Shown piece after piece: positions 1 through 6,699 of a stretch of 8,779 bases of DNA. The stretch covers positions 1-8,779 of the forward strand of contig JAYOFM010000130.1 in NCBI GenBank assembly GCA_038117225.1, given 5' to 3'. The notes under the pieces were generated by a model that worked only from the letters and a program-made list of their open reading frames with translations, searched no databases and had not been told where the DNA came from. A program made the position numbers and the translations under genes. Source of the stretch: JAYOFM01 sp038117225. GTDB lineage: Bacteria; Pseudomonadota; Alphaproteobacteria; Rhodospirillales; Casp-alpha2. Numbering within the stretch: the first letter of the stretch is position 1; every line of letters starts with the position of its first letter.

Positions 1-273
1 GGCCAGGGTGGCGCCGGCGACGTTGATCTCGGCGCAGCGCCCCTCGGCGCCGAGCCGCCCGAGCCGGCGCGCGCTGGCGCCGAAGGTGTTGGTCAGGATG
101 ATGTCCGAGCCGGCATCGACGAAGGCCCGGTGCAGCGCCGCCACAGGGTCCGGCCGCTCGCTATTCCAGAGATCCGGCAGCCGCCCCGGCGCCAGCCCGG
201 CCAGCATCAGATTGGTGCCGGTGGCGCCGTCGGCGACCAGACAATCCCGTTCCTTGAGCAAGTGCTCCAGCAT
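1..273 (-). CDS. bmt: Homocysteine S-methyltransferase (betaine-homocysteine methyltransferase-like), N-terminal part
   Basis: Only the first 91 codons are present; the frame is open at the window's left edge. The product belongs to the zinc-dependent homocysteine S-methyltransferases, which move a methyl group from a donor such as glycine betaine to homocysteine to make methionine in the cytoplasm. Seen: DGATGTNLMLAGL at residues 15-27, LPDLWNSERPDPVAALH at 32-48, and AGSDIILTNTFGASARRLG at 54-72, the first strands of the methyltransferase barrel. The wording matches rhizobial Bmt better than MetH as I remember them. The zinc cysteines lie further on and are outside the window. The ATG at 273 has GGAG three bases upstream; a GTG at 282 is an in-frame alternative. 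The gene diverges from thiC. The family is quite certain; donor and gene symbol are less so. Confidence 0.85.
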   Translation of the reverse strand, partial: MLEHLLKERDCLVADGATGTNLMLAGLAPGRLPDLWNSERPDPVAALHRAFVDAGSDIILTNTFGASARRLGRLGAEGRCAEINVAGATLA

Positions 274-311
274 CCGCTCCACACTCCGAAAAACCTTTTC
301 CGTCTTGGGCC

Positions 312-341
312 AGTGTAAGGATACTCACGCCGCCGCGTCAG
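312..341 (-). promoter_or_regulatory. Possible promoter of the methyltransferase gene
   Basis: On the minus strand CTGACG (341-336) and TACACT (317-312) lie 18 bases apart, about 40 bases upstream of the methyltransferase start. Each matches four of six sigma-70 consensus bases. Placement is sensible but the match is weak. Confidence 0.22.
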
Positions 342-376
342 CCGCCAGTTATCCACATGGCCGGCGCCGGAATCCC

Positions 377-405
377 TTGACCGCCGCCGGCTGCGTCCCC
401 ACATT
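377..405 (+). promoter_or_regulatory. Possible thiC promoter
   Basis: TTGACC at 377-382 is a good -35 box. The bases 17 further on (CACATT, 400-405) make a poor -10. The arrangement would start transcription near 411, exactly where the first paired strand of the TPP aptamer begins (414), which is the main argument for it. Confidence 0.35.
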
Positions 406-411
406 GAGAGT

Positions 412-526
412 CATTCCACGGGGAGCCTCGCTAGGAGGCTGAGATTCCGCCCGGCGCTCAGAATTTAGCGTCAACGCGGGGACCCGTTGAACCTGATCCG
501 GGTCACACCGGCGTAGGGATGGAACC
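412..526 (+). promoter_or_regulatory. TPP riboswitch (THI element) of thiC
   Basis: The conserved parts of the thiamine pyrophosphate aptamer are present in order: a hairpin AGCCTC (424-429) with GAGGCT (435-440); CTGAGA at 439-444, the pyrimidine-sensing junction; ACCCGTTGAACCTGATCCGG from 482, the pyrophosphate-sensing arm; and GCGTAGGGA at 511-519. Closing stem P1 is TTCCA (414-418) with TGGAA (520-524). It sits 65 bases upstream of thiC, a classic TPP target. Binding of TPP is expected to switch thiC off when thiamine is plentiful. The identification rests on sequence motifs and context and is very secure. Confidence 0.96.
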
Positions 527-549
527 GTTTCCAAAACCCCCGCGACGCC

Positions 550-587
550 CCCGGATCTCCCGCTTTTTGCGTATAAACAGGAGATCC
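550..587 (+). promoter_or_regulatory. Expression platform: hairpin hiding the thiC ribosome-binding site
   Basis: GGATCTCC (553-560) is the exact reverse complement of GGAGATCC (580-587), giving an 8-bp stem with a 19-base loop. The right arm covers most of the Shine-Dalgarno AGGAG (579-583) of thiC. The left arm can also pair elsewhere: CCCGGATC (550-557) is the exact reverse complement of GATCCGGG (495-502) in the conserved aptamer arm. A simple reading is that TPP-bound aptamer leaves the left arm free to block the ribosome site, while unbound RNA captures it and frees translation. Pairing is seen; the switching order is inferred. There is no U-tract, so translational control fits better than termination. 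Confidence 0.7.
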
Positions 588-590
588 ACC

Positions 591-2435
<1,845 letters not shown>

Positions 2436-2460
2436 CACCGCCGCCAGACCTTCCTCGCTG

Positions 2461-2600
2461 TAAGGCGCCGGGTAAGGATGTTCTGGGACCGTCGCCGACA
2501 GGCGGCGTAAGCCCAGGTTATCCACCGGAGGGAAGGGACCAGGGTGATGCATCTATGATGCATCATCTTGGGCGGCGCCGTGGGGCTGGCTTGAGGCCCG
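2461..2600 (+). repeat. Structured repeat, copy 1 (expanded or composite)
   Basis: First plus-strand member of the window's repeat family, 25 bases after thiC. The 5' module (outer arm GGCGCCG 2464-2470, then GGTAAGG) and the 3' module (inner stem 2539-2553 with 2557-2571, loop TAT; outer arm CGGCGCC 2573-2579) are present. About 56 extra bases (roughly 2478-2533) separate them compared with the other copies. The inner stem pairs at all 15 positions, two as G-U. A tail with CTTGAGG (2590-2596) is shared with copy 3. The extra segment has its own short hairpin (CGCC gaca GGCG), so this may be one copy with an insertion or a shortened copy next to a degraded one. Confidence 0.75.
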
Positions 2601-2628
2601 ACGGGTGTTCGTCAATCCGACAACGTGA

Positions 2629-2689
2629 GCGCGCGGGTAAGGCGTAGGGCCGGGTGAAGTATCTATGATGCATCACCTGGGGCGCGCGC
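2629..2689 (+). repeat. Structured repeat, copy 2 (compensatory variant)
   Basis: The outer stem is GCGCGCG (2629-2635) with CGCGCGC (2683-2689) in place of GGCGCCG with CGGCGCC in the other copies: four base pairs differ, all on both sides, and pairing is kept. The conserved bulge GGTAAGGCGTAGGG (2636-2649) matches copy 4. The inner stem 2650-2663 with 2667-2680, loop TAT, has 14 positions with one A-A mismatch and two wobble pairs. It lies 190 bases after thiC and before the SnoaL-like gene, in the same orientation as both. Confidence 0.8.
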
Positions 2690-2791
2690 GGGCCGGGGAA
2701 CCTACCGATTCCGCATATCCTCAAGAGCCCGCCCGGCAACGCACACCGCCCCGCTCTCCCAATAAAACCCCACGCCCCCACAAACAGCCCC

Positions 2792-2797
2792 TATAAT
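2792..2797 (+). promoter_or_regulatory. Consensus -10 box upstream of the SnoaL-like gene
   Basis: TATAAT matches the sigma-70 -10 consensus perfectly in a very GC-rich setting, 50 bases before the start codon. No clear -35 box is visible 16-18 bases upstream, where the sequence is C-rich. Transcription would begin near 2804. Confidence 0.5.
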
Positions 2798-2847
2798 TGC
2801 CCTCCCCGCCCCCCACGAACACGGGCGCCAAAACGGGAGCGCCGAGC

Positions 2848-3267
2848 ATGACCGAAGAAGAAACCAACGTCGCCACCTTGCGCGCCGCCTACGCCCGGTG
2901 GTTCGAGACCCGGGGCGACGCCAGCGTCTGGTACGACATCCTCGCCGACGAGATCGCCTGGGGTTCGCTGGCCGACGGCCGGCCGGGCATGGAATTCACC
3001 AAGCCGCGCGCCTCCAAACAGGAAGTGGTCGGTTATTTCGAGGAACTGGCGGCCGACTGGCGGATGGAATTCTACCACATCAACGAATACGTGGCCGACG
3101 GCGGGCGCGTCGTCGCGCTGGGCGAAATGTCGTGGACCCACCGCCGCACCGGCAAGACCGTCACCATGCCCAAGGTCGATGTCTGGATGTTCAAGAACGG
3201 CAAGGCGACCCAGTTCATGGAACACTACGATACGCATCTGGCGATTATGGCGTGCGAAGAAGGCTGA
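2848..3267 (+). CDS. SnoaL-like / nuclear transport factor 2 fold protein
   Basis: The 139-residue product looks like a single-domain NTF2/SnoaL-like protein: N-terminal helices with AAYARWFETRG (13-23), a helix around EVVGYFEELAADW (59-71), then sheet strands ending in VDVWMFKNGKATQFMEHYDTH (110-130). WMFKNGKATQFMEHYDT is the strand-turn-strand signature typical of this fold. Members include ketosteroid isomerase, polyketide cyclases and many small proteins of unknown activity, so no reaction is assigned. No signal peptide is seen, so it should be cytoplasmic. The ATG at 2848 has GGGAG (2835-2839) at good spacing; a TTG at 2797 lies within the -10 box and is rejected. It meets the lipoprotein gene tail to tail with ten bases between stops. 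Confidence 0.85.
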   Translation: MTEEETNVATLRAAYARWFETRGDASVWYDILADEIAWGSLADGRPGMEFTKPRASKQEVVGYFEELAADWRMEFYHINEYVADGGRVVALGEMSWTHRRTGKTVTMPKVDVWMFKNGKATQFMEHYDTHLAIMACEEG

Positions 3268-3277
3268 CAATGCCCCC

Positions 3278-3781
3278 CTAAATCTGCGCCAAAACCTTCT
3301 TTCGCTGAGCATCAAACTCCTGCTGGGTAATAACCCCGTCATCCAGCAACTTCTGAATTTTATTCAACCGCGCCTCGGTATCCTGGGTCGACGGCGCCGA
3401 CTGCTTCACCTTTATCAACTCGGCGTTGCAGTCCTTGCGGATCATGGTTTTCTCGATGGCGTCGTGTTCGCCCAACAATCTTGAATATTCGGCAGCTTGC
3501 GGGCCGTCGCCGCCTTCGAGGAAGAACAGGGTCGGCCACAGCAAGATCAAGCCGACGCCCATCTGCGCCGCATCGTCGTCGGCGGTCTTTTTCAACTGGC
3601 CGTACAGTTCGACCTTTCGGCCCGACACTCGTTCCAACTCGCCGCCCAGTTGGGAGCAGTTAAAACTTCCAAATTGAGTGGGGGATACATAGGCCCGCTG
3701 CAACTCGTCGGGTTGCGAGGCACAGCCATTTATCATGGCGAGCGCGAAAACCGATACGAGAGTCTTTGTTACGAAATTCAA
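3278..3781 (-). CDS. Putative lipoprotein with C-terminal SHOCT domain
   Basis: The 167-residue product starts with a lipoprotein signal: hydrophobic VSVFALAMINGC, with C20 as the likely lipid-bearing cysteine after I-N-G. The mature part has YVSPTQFGSFNCSQL (31-45), a charged, probably helical segment (46-72), a hydrophobic stretch MGVGLILLWPTLFFL (74-88), a second helical segment to C118, and a SHOCT domain (137-166, LNKIQKLLDDGVITQQEF) at the end. C42 and C118 could form a disulfide. I know similar alphaproteobacterial proteins only as uncharacterised. The start is TTG at 3781, supported by AGGGGGA seven bases upstream; the next ATG falls inside the signal. Base composition is less GC-rich than the neighbours. 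SHOCT domains often aid oligomerisation, but function here is unknown. Confidence 0.85.
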   Translation of the reverse strand: MNFVTKTLVSVFALAMINGCASQPDELQRAYVSPTQFGSFNCSQLGGELERVSGRKVELYGQLKKTADDDAAQMGVGLILLWPTLFFLEGGDGPQAAEYSRLLGEHDAIEKTMIRKDCNAELIKVKQSAPSTQDTEARLNKIQKLLDDGVITQQEFDAQRKKVLAQI

Positions 3782-3795
3782 TGTGATGTCCCCCT

Positions 3796-4146
3796 GATTT
3801 GAATCGATATTCTATTATTGTGGTATCACGATAGCACAATCTCGCTTTGGTGGTGGAAGATAAAGCCATTGGACGTTAACCGGCAGTTGTAGCGTCGTAG
3901 CACTCTTTGCCATTGCGGCTCCCGGCCATAACTCACTGGTGGCGCCTTGGCCCGGCGCCTCTAACCGATAGGCACCTCTGAAGACTCGCCTTCCGCCCGC
4001 TTCCCGTTACGATAGACTTGTGAGCTTGTGCCTCGGCGGCGCCCAGGCGCGCGGACTGGCAATCCGCACGCCGACCCCGTGGCCTTCCCGCCGCCTACTT
4101 TGGTAGTTTGGTTCTGATGATGCGTCATTCCTCAAGCTCACCCCAC
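3796..4146. other. Non-coding stretch upstream of the ureohydrolase and lipoprotein genes
   Basis: I see no convincing gene here. Positions 3796-3900 are AT-richer and should hold the lipoprotein promoter on the minus strand; a small palindrome TATCACGATA lies at about 3823-3832 and might be an operator. Positions 3941-4080 are rich in GGCGCC-type words. GCGGA and TCCGC at about 4050-4066 form a short hairpin with no U-tract. TGAGCTTG (4021-4028) is repeated inverted as CAAGCTCA (4133-4140), next to repeat copy 3. Confidence 0.5.
3941..3959 (-). repeat. Possible remnant of the structured repeat
   Basis: GGCGCC (3941-3946) and GGCGCC (3954-3959) form a stem with a seven-base loop. Read on the minus strand it begins AGGCGCCGGG and continues to AAGGCGCC, resembling the 5' arm and bulge of the complete copies with the inner hairpin missing. 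GGCGCC is frequent in this DNA, so the relation is tentative. Confidence 0.3.
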
Positions 4147-4208
4147 GGCGCCGCCCTGGGCGATGCATCGGAGATGCATCACCAGGCCCCTGCGCCATAC
4201 CCGGCGCC
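4147..4208 (-). repeat. Structured repeat, copy 3 (inverted)
   Basis: Read on the minus strand it runs GGCGCCG (4208-4202), bulge GGTATGGCGCAGGGG, inner stem around GATGCATC twice (4180-4173 and 4169-4162) with loop TCC, then CGGCGCC (4153-4147). A T-G wobble and one bulged base occur in the inner stem. It shares a GTGGGG...GCTTGAGG tail with copy 1. Its outer arm ends eight bases before the Shine-Dalgarno of the ureohydrolase gene, so it should lie in that gene's leader, in antisense orientation. Confidence 0.82.
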
Positions 4209-4229
4209 TAACAAATGGAGATGTGTCCA

Positions 4230-5174
4230 ATGGCTCGATATACCGCGAACATGCCCTCCGTCGGCATCACCTCATTCTTGAAACTCCCCATCCACGAGGA
4301 GTTCGAGACGTTGGATGCGGATGTGGGTTTCCTTGGCATTCCCTATGACGCCGGTAACAGCTGGCGGCCGGGGACGCGGTTTGGGCCGCGCGATATTCGC
4401 ACCCAGTCGGTGCGCTATTCCGCCTGGGGCGGCAGTCATCTTTCGGGTTATTTCGACATCAACCAGAAGAAGCGGTTTCTCGACGGGGTGCGCATTGTCG
4501 ACTGCGGCGATGTCGACGTCGCCTACTATGACATCGAGCGCAACATGCGGGTGATCGAGGAATCGGTGACGGCGATGCTGGATCGTGATGTGTTCCCGGT
4601 CATCGTCGGCGGCGACCACTCGGTGACCTATCCGTGCCTGCGTGCCTTCGAGCGCTTTGGCCCGCTGGATATCGTGCAGATCGACGCGCACCTGGACTGG
4701 ATCGACCATGTGGACGGCATTCAATACGCCAACGGCAGCCCCATGCGCCGCGCCATGGAGCACGACTACACCCGCAACATGGTGCAGTTCGGCATCCGTG
4801 ACGTGCGCTCGCGCCAGCCCGATTACGAGACGGCGATGGCGTCGAACTCCAGCGTGTTCACCCGCCAGGACATCCGCGAGGCCGGCGTGGCGGCGACGCT
4901 GGACGCCATGCCGGAGCTGGGCAACGTCTATTTCTCCATCGATATCGACGGGCTGTGTCCGTCCATCGCGCCGGGCACCGGCTCGCCGACCGTCGACGGG
5001 CTGCTCTATCACGAGGTGCGTGCCCTGGTGCAGGGGGTGGCGGCGCGTTCCAACGTGGTCGGCTTCGACATCGTCGAGGTCAATCCGATGGTCGACCTCA
5101 ACGGCCAGACCAGCCTGCTGGCGACGACCCTGATCCTGGAGTTTCTGGGTGCCGTCTTTGACAAGAGGGGCTAA
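4230..5174 (+). CDS. Agmatinase / ureohydrolase family protein (SpeB-like)
   Basis: The 314-residue product is a dinuclear-metal ureohydrolase. Such enzymes release urea from guanidino compounds (agmatine, guanidinobutyrate, arginine, guanidine) in the cytoplasm. Seen: GGDHS with H130; DAHLD with D152, H154 and D156; SIDID with D238 and D240, so all six expected metal ligands are present; PGTGSP at 248-253; and DIVEVNP with E283. Two usual residues differ: the HG[ST]P histidine (His141 in arginase) is N168 in ANGSP, and the aspartate of DGLDP is C243. Substrate is therefore left open, with agmatine the default. The ATG at 4230 has GGAG (4217-4220) at nine bases; ATGs at 4215 and 4221 overlap that site and are less likely. 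Inverted repeat copies flank the gene. Confidence 0.92.
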   Translation: MARYTANMPSVGITSFLKLPIHEEFETLDADVGFLGIPYDAGNSWRPGTRFGPRDIRTQSVRYSAWGGSHLSGYFDINQKKRFLDGVRIVDCGDVDVAYYDIERNMRVIEESVTAMLDRDVFPVIVGGDHSVTYPCLRAFERFGPLDIVQIDAHLDWIDHVDGIQYANGSPMRRAMEHDYTRNMVQFGIRDVRSRQPDYETAMASNSSVFTRQDIREAGVAATLDAMPELGNVYFSIDIDGLCPSIAPGTGSPTVDGLLYHEVRALVQGVAARSNVVGFDIVEVNPMVDLNGQTSLLATTLILEFLGAVFDKRG

Positions 5175-5198
5175 AGGCCCCGCTGGTAAACCCACCAG
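5167..5198 (+). other. Two small hairpins at the end of the ureohydrolase gene
   Basis: GGGGC (5167-5171) pairs with GCCCC (5177-5181), with the TAA stop codon in the loop. CTGGT (5183-5187) pairs with ACCAG (5194-5198). No U-tract follows, so this is not a standard intrinsic terminator; it may protect the mRNA end or be chance. Confidence 0.35.
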
Positions 5199-5206
5199 TG
5201 AAGTAA

Positions 5207-5269
5207 GGCGCCGGGTAAGGCGTAGGGACCGGGGTGATGCATCTTTGATGCATCATCTTGGGCGGCGCC
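5207..5269 (+). repeat. Structured repeat, copy 4 (most regular)
   Basis: The outer stem is GGCGCCG (5207-5213) with CGGCGCC (5263-5269). The one-sided bulge GGTAAGGCGTAGGGA (5214-5228) matches copy 2. The inner stem 5229-5243 with 5247-5261 pairs at all 15 positions around a TTT loop; three of the pairs are G-U. One unpaired base (5262) links the stems on the 3' side. It lies 32 bases after the ureohydrolase stop codon, in the gene's orientation, so it would be part of a read-through 3' untranslated region. Confidence 0.85.
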
Positions 5270-5375
5270 GTGGGAGGAGCTTTACGGGTCCCAACAACCG
5301 CCAAGAGCCTGCCGGTGAGCCGCGGTTCACCGTATCTCGACGCGAACACCACTGCCGCAGCCACCCAAAAGGTTT

Positions 5376-5495
5376 AACCGCAGAGGCACAGAGACACAGA
5401 GAAGGAAGGGAAGAGGTAGCAAAGGCGCCTGGCGGCGCGAAGCGCATTCAATCATTTCTTCTCCCTTCTTTTTCCTTCTCTGTGCCTCTGTGGTT
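5376..5495. repeat. CACAGAG-type interrupted inverted repeat
   Basis: AACCGCAGAGGCACAGAGA (5376-5394) faces TCTCTGTGCCTCTGTGGTT (5477-5495): 19 positions with one mismatch. In the left arm CACAGAGA is repeated (5395-5402), and purine-rich (left) and pyrimidine-rich (right) tracts extend the arms inward. The centre (about 5421-5450) is GC-rich with GGCGCC and GCGCGAAGCGC hairpin words. I recall AACCACAGAGGCACAGAG as a dispersed repeat in many unrelated bacteria, known mostly from the spurious proteins it encodes. No transposase is nearby, so a non-autonomous element is possible. Confidence 0.8.
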
Positions 5496-5729
5496 TTATT
5501 TCCTGCGTCCCTTGAAGATCACGACGTGCCTGCCTATCTCATTCCCACCCGTGCTAAACAGCGGGGATTTCCGGCGCCGTGCCCGGTATTGCGGACATCC
5601 GCCGACGTGCTGTTTTGATGGTGAAGAAGGGTCTGGCGATGGTGGCTTTATAGCCGCTGTTCAGTCCGGATTTTGCGCCCGGTCGATGCTGCCGCGATCG
5701 GGCATGGCCGGCGGAAAATGATGACAAAT

Positions 5730-5749
5730 GCTGACATTTGCTGACATTT
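5730..5749 (+). repeat. Perfect 10-bp tandem duplication
   Basis: GCTGACATTT occurs twice head to tail, preceded by a diverged partial unit ATGACAAAT. CAAATG (5725-5730) and CATTTG (5735-5740) also make a small palindrome. Paired direct TGACA sites could bind a regulator, but nothing else supports this. Confidence 0.7.
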
Positions 5750-5752
5750 TTT

Positions 5753-5766
5753 CGGCGAAAACGCCG
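5753..5766 (+). terminator. Weak terminator-like hairpin
   Basis: CGGCG pairs with CGCCG around an AAAA loop. It is preceded by six T and followed by GGTTTCGTTT, so the plus-strand tail is only moderately T-rich. Activity is uncertain, and no gene ends close upstream on this strand. Confidence 0.25.
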
Positions 5767-5913
5767 GGTTTCGTTTAATATCAATGGCTTGATCCGTTAA
5801 AACCGGGGTCTTAAGTGGGCATAAACCGCGTCGAAACGCTGTTTAACCGCTGCAAAGTGACGTGATGTGGGCAATCGGATGTGATGGCCGGAGGGCGGAT
5901 GCCGGCCGGCCGT

Positions 5914-6447
5914 TTAATCGCTTGTCGTCGATGCGGCGGTGATCTGTTCGATGAACTTTTGCGCCTCGTGTTCGGCCATGAGGAATTCGACCAGCGAGAC
6001 GATGCGCTCGACCGAGCCGTCGGACGCCGCCAGCGGCAGGCGGAGGAACCGCTGAAAGCCCTGTTGCGGGGCGGTCGTGCCGCGCTGGAATTCCGACAGC
6101 AGGGCCATTGGCTGGCGGCGTTCGGCGGCGGTCCGGTAGGCGGCACGCACCGGCTCGCGGATGTCGACCGGCATCAGGGTTTCCGTCGATTGGCCGGTGG
6201 CGTCATAGCCGAAGTAATCGCGAAAGCCGCTGCCCCAGAAGCGGTAGCGGAAATCGTTGCCGTCGTTCAGCACATCGACCACGTGGGTGGTCGGCAAGCT
6301 CTGATATGGCAGCCGCATCAGATCGAAATCGGCGACCGCCGGCATGGCGCTGTCGGCGACGCTGGGCAGCGAGCGCCAATAGGCGAGGCCGGCGCGCTGC
6401 GTTTCCGACACCTCGTCGAGGGGGATTTCCCACTGTCGGTAAGCCAT
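5914..6447 (-). CDS. PAS-domain protein (PAS_5-like)
   Basis: The 177-residue product resembles the short stand-alone PAS proteins common in Rhodospirillales (PAS_5 type). Seen: GLAYWRSLPSVADSAMPAVADFD (20-42), the usual YW...MP..ADfD opening; THVVDVLNDGNDFRYRFWGSGF (54-75), the PAS core; YFGYDATGQ (78-86); and a closing strand VERIVSLVEFL (146-156). No kinase, cyclase or DNA-binding domain follows, and no signal peptide is visible, so it is probably a cytoplasmic sensor or scaffold with unknown ligand and partner. The ATG at 6447 has GAGGAG four bases upstream. The frame stays open to 6615, but that part lacks family residues. It diverges from the cysteine-rich gene. Confidence 0.87.
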   Translation of the reverse strand: MAYRQWEIPLDEVSETQRAGLAYWRSLPSVADSAMPAVADFDLMRLPYQSLPTTHVVDVLNDGNDFRYRFWGSGFRDYFGYDATGQSTETLMPVDIREPVRAAYRTAAERRQPMALLSEFQRGTTAPQQGFQRFLRLPLAASDGSVERIVSLVEFLMAEHEAQKFIEQITAASTTSD

Positions 6448-6552
6448 GTTGCTCCTCGTCGGTCGGCACTGATCAAGCGCCAGCCTTCCGATAGTAGTAC
6501 CACCTACTGCGCATACACTCTCATACATTTTTGGATATGCAAACAGTTCGGT

Positions 6553-6612
6553 GCCCCGCGATTCGGCGGGAATGTCGCCCGGACGCGCCTTAAGCCATCC
6601 GAACCGCGGGGC
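6553..6612 (-). other. Large interrupted hairpin in the divergent promoter region
   Basis: GCCCCGCGATTCGG (6553-6566) and CCGAACCGCGGGGC (6599-6612) are complementary at 13 of 14 positions, with a 32-base loop. The one exception is A-C on the plus strand but a G-U pair on the minus strand, where all 14 positions pair. This favours an RNA in the PAS gene's direction, about 105 bases before its start. No U-tract follows on either strand. Confidence 0.6.
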
Positions 6613-6699
6613 CATTCGTCACCGGATGTGATAACCATCATAGACAACTATTGGGCTGATCAATTTTGCTCCGACGATCAACTGATACGGGAGGTTTCG

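Larger units (their letters stand above)
5498..5913. other. Non-coding stretch downstream of the PAS gene
   Basis: No reading frame here looks real; candidates have low-complexity, arginine-rich composition and no ribosome-binding site. It holds the small tandem repeat at 5730-5749, a weak hairpin at 5753-5766, an AT-richer patch (5768-5815) and the 3' end region of the PAS gene, where GGCCGG and CCGGCC words could pair without a U-tract. Confidence 0.5.

Noticed and set aside
8..442. 144-codon plus-strand frame at the left edge
   Set aside because: It is the shadow of the methyltransferase gene on the minus strand and runs into the riboswitch.
519..590. Upstream in-frame start extending thiC by 24 residues
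   Set aside because: It lies inside the TPP aptamer and gives residues unlike ThiC; ATG at 591 has a proper AGGAG.
2461..2689. CRISPR array, suggested by repeated units
   Set aside because: Units are few, unevenly spaced, in both orientations across the window and separated by genes; no cas gene is present.
4147..4208. Riboswitch controlling the ureohydrolase gene
   Set aside because: The same element lies downstream of thiC and of the ureohydrolase gene, and copy 3 is antisense to the gene, so it behaves as a dispersed repeat rather than a gene-specific leader.
4272..5195. Long open frame (307 codons) opposite the ureohydrolase gene
   Set aside because: Composition is typical of an antisense shadow, and all ureohydrolase motifs lie on the plus strand.
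5554..5784. 76-codon minus-strand frame in the gap after the CACAGAG repeat
   Set aside because: No ribosome-binding site, no recognisable domain, and it runs through the tandem repeat and hairpin DNA.
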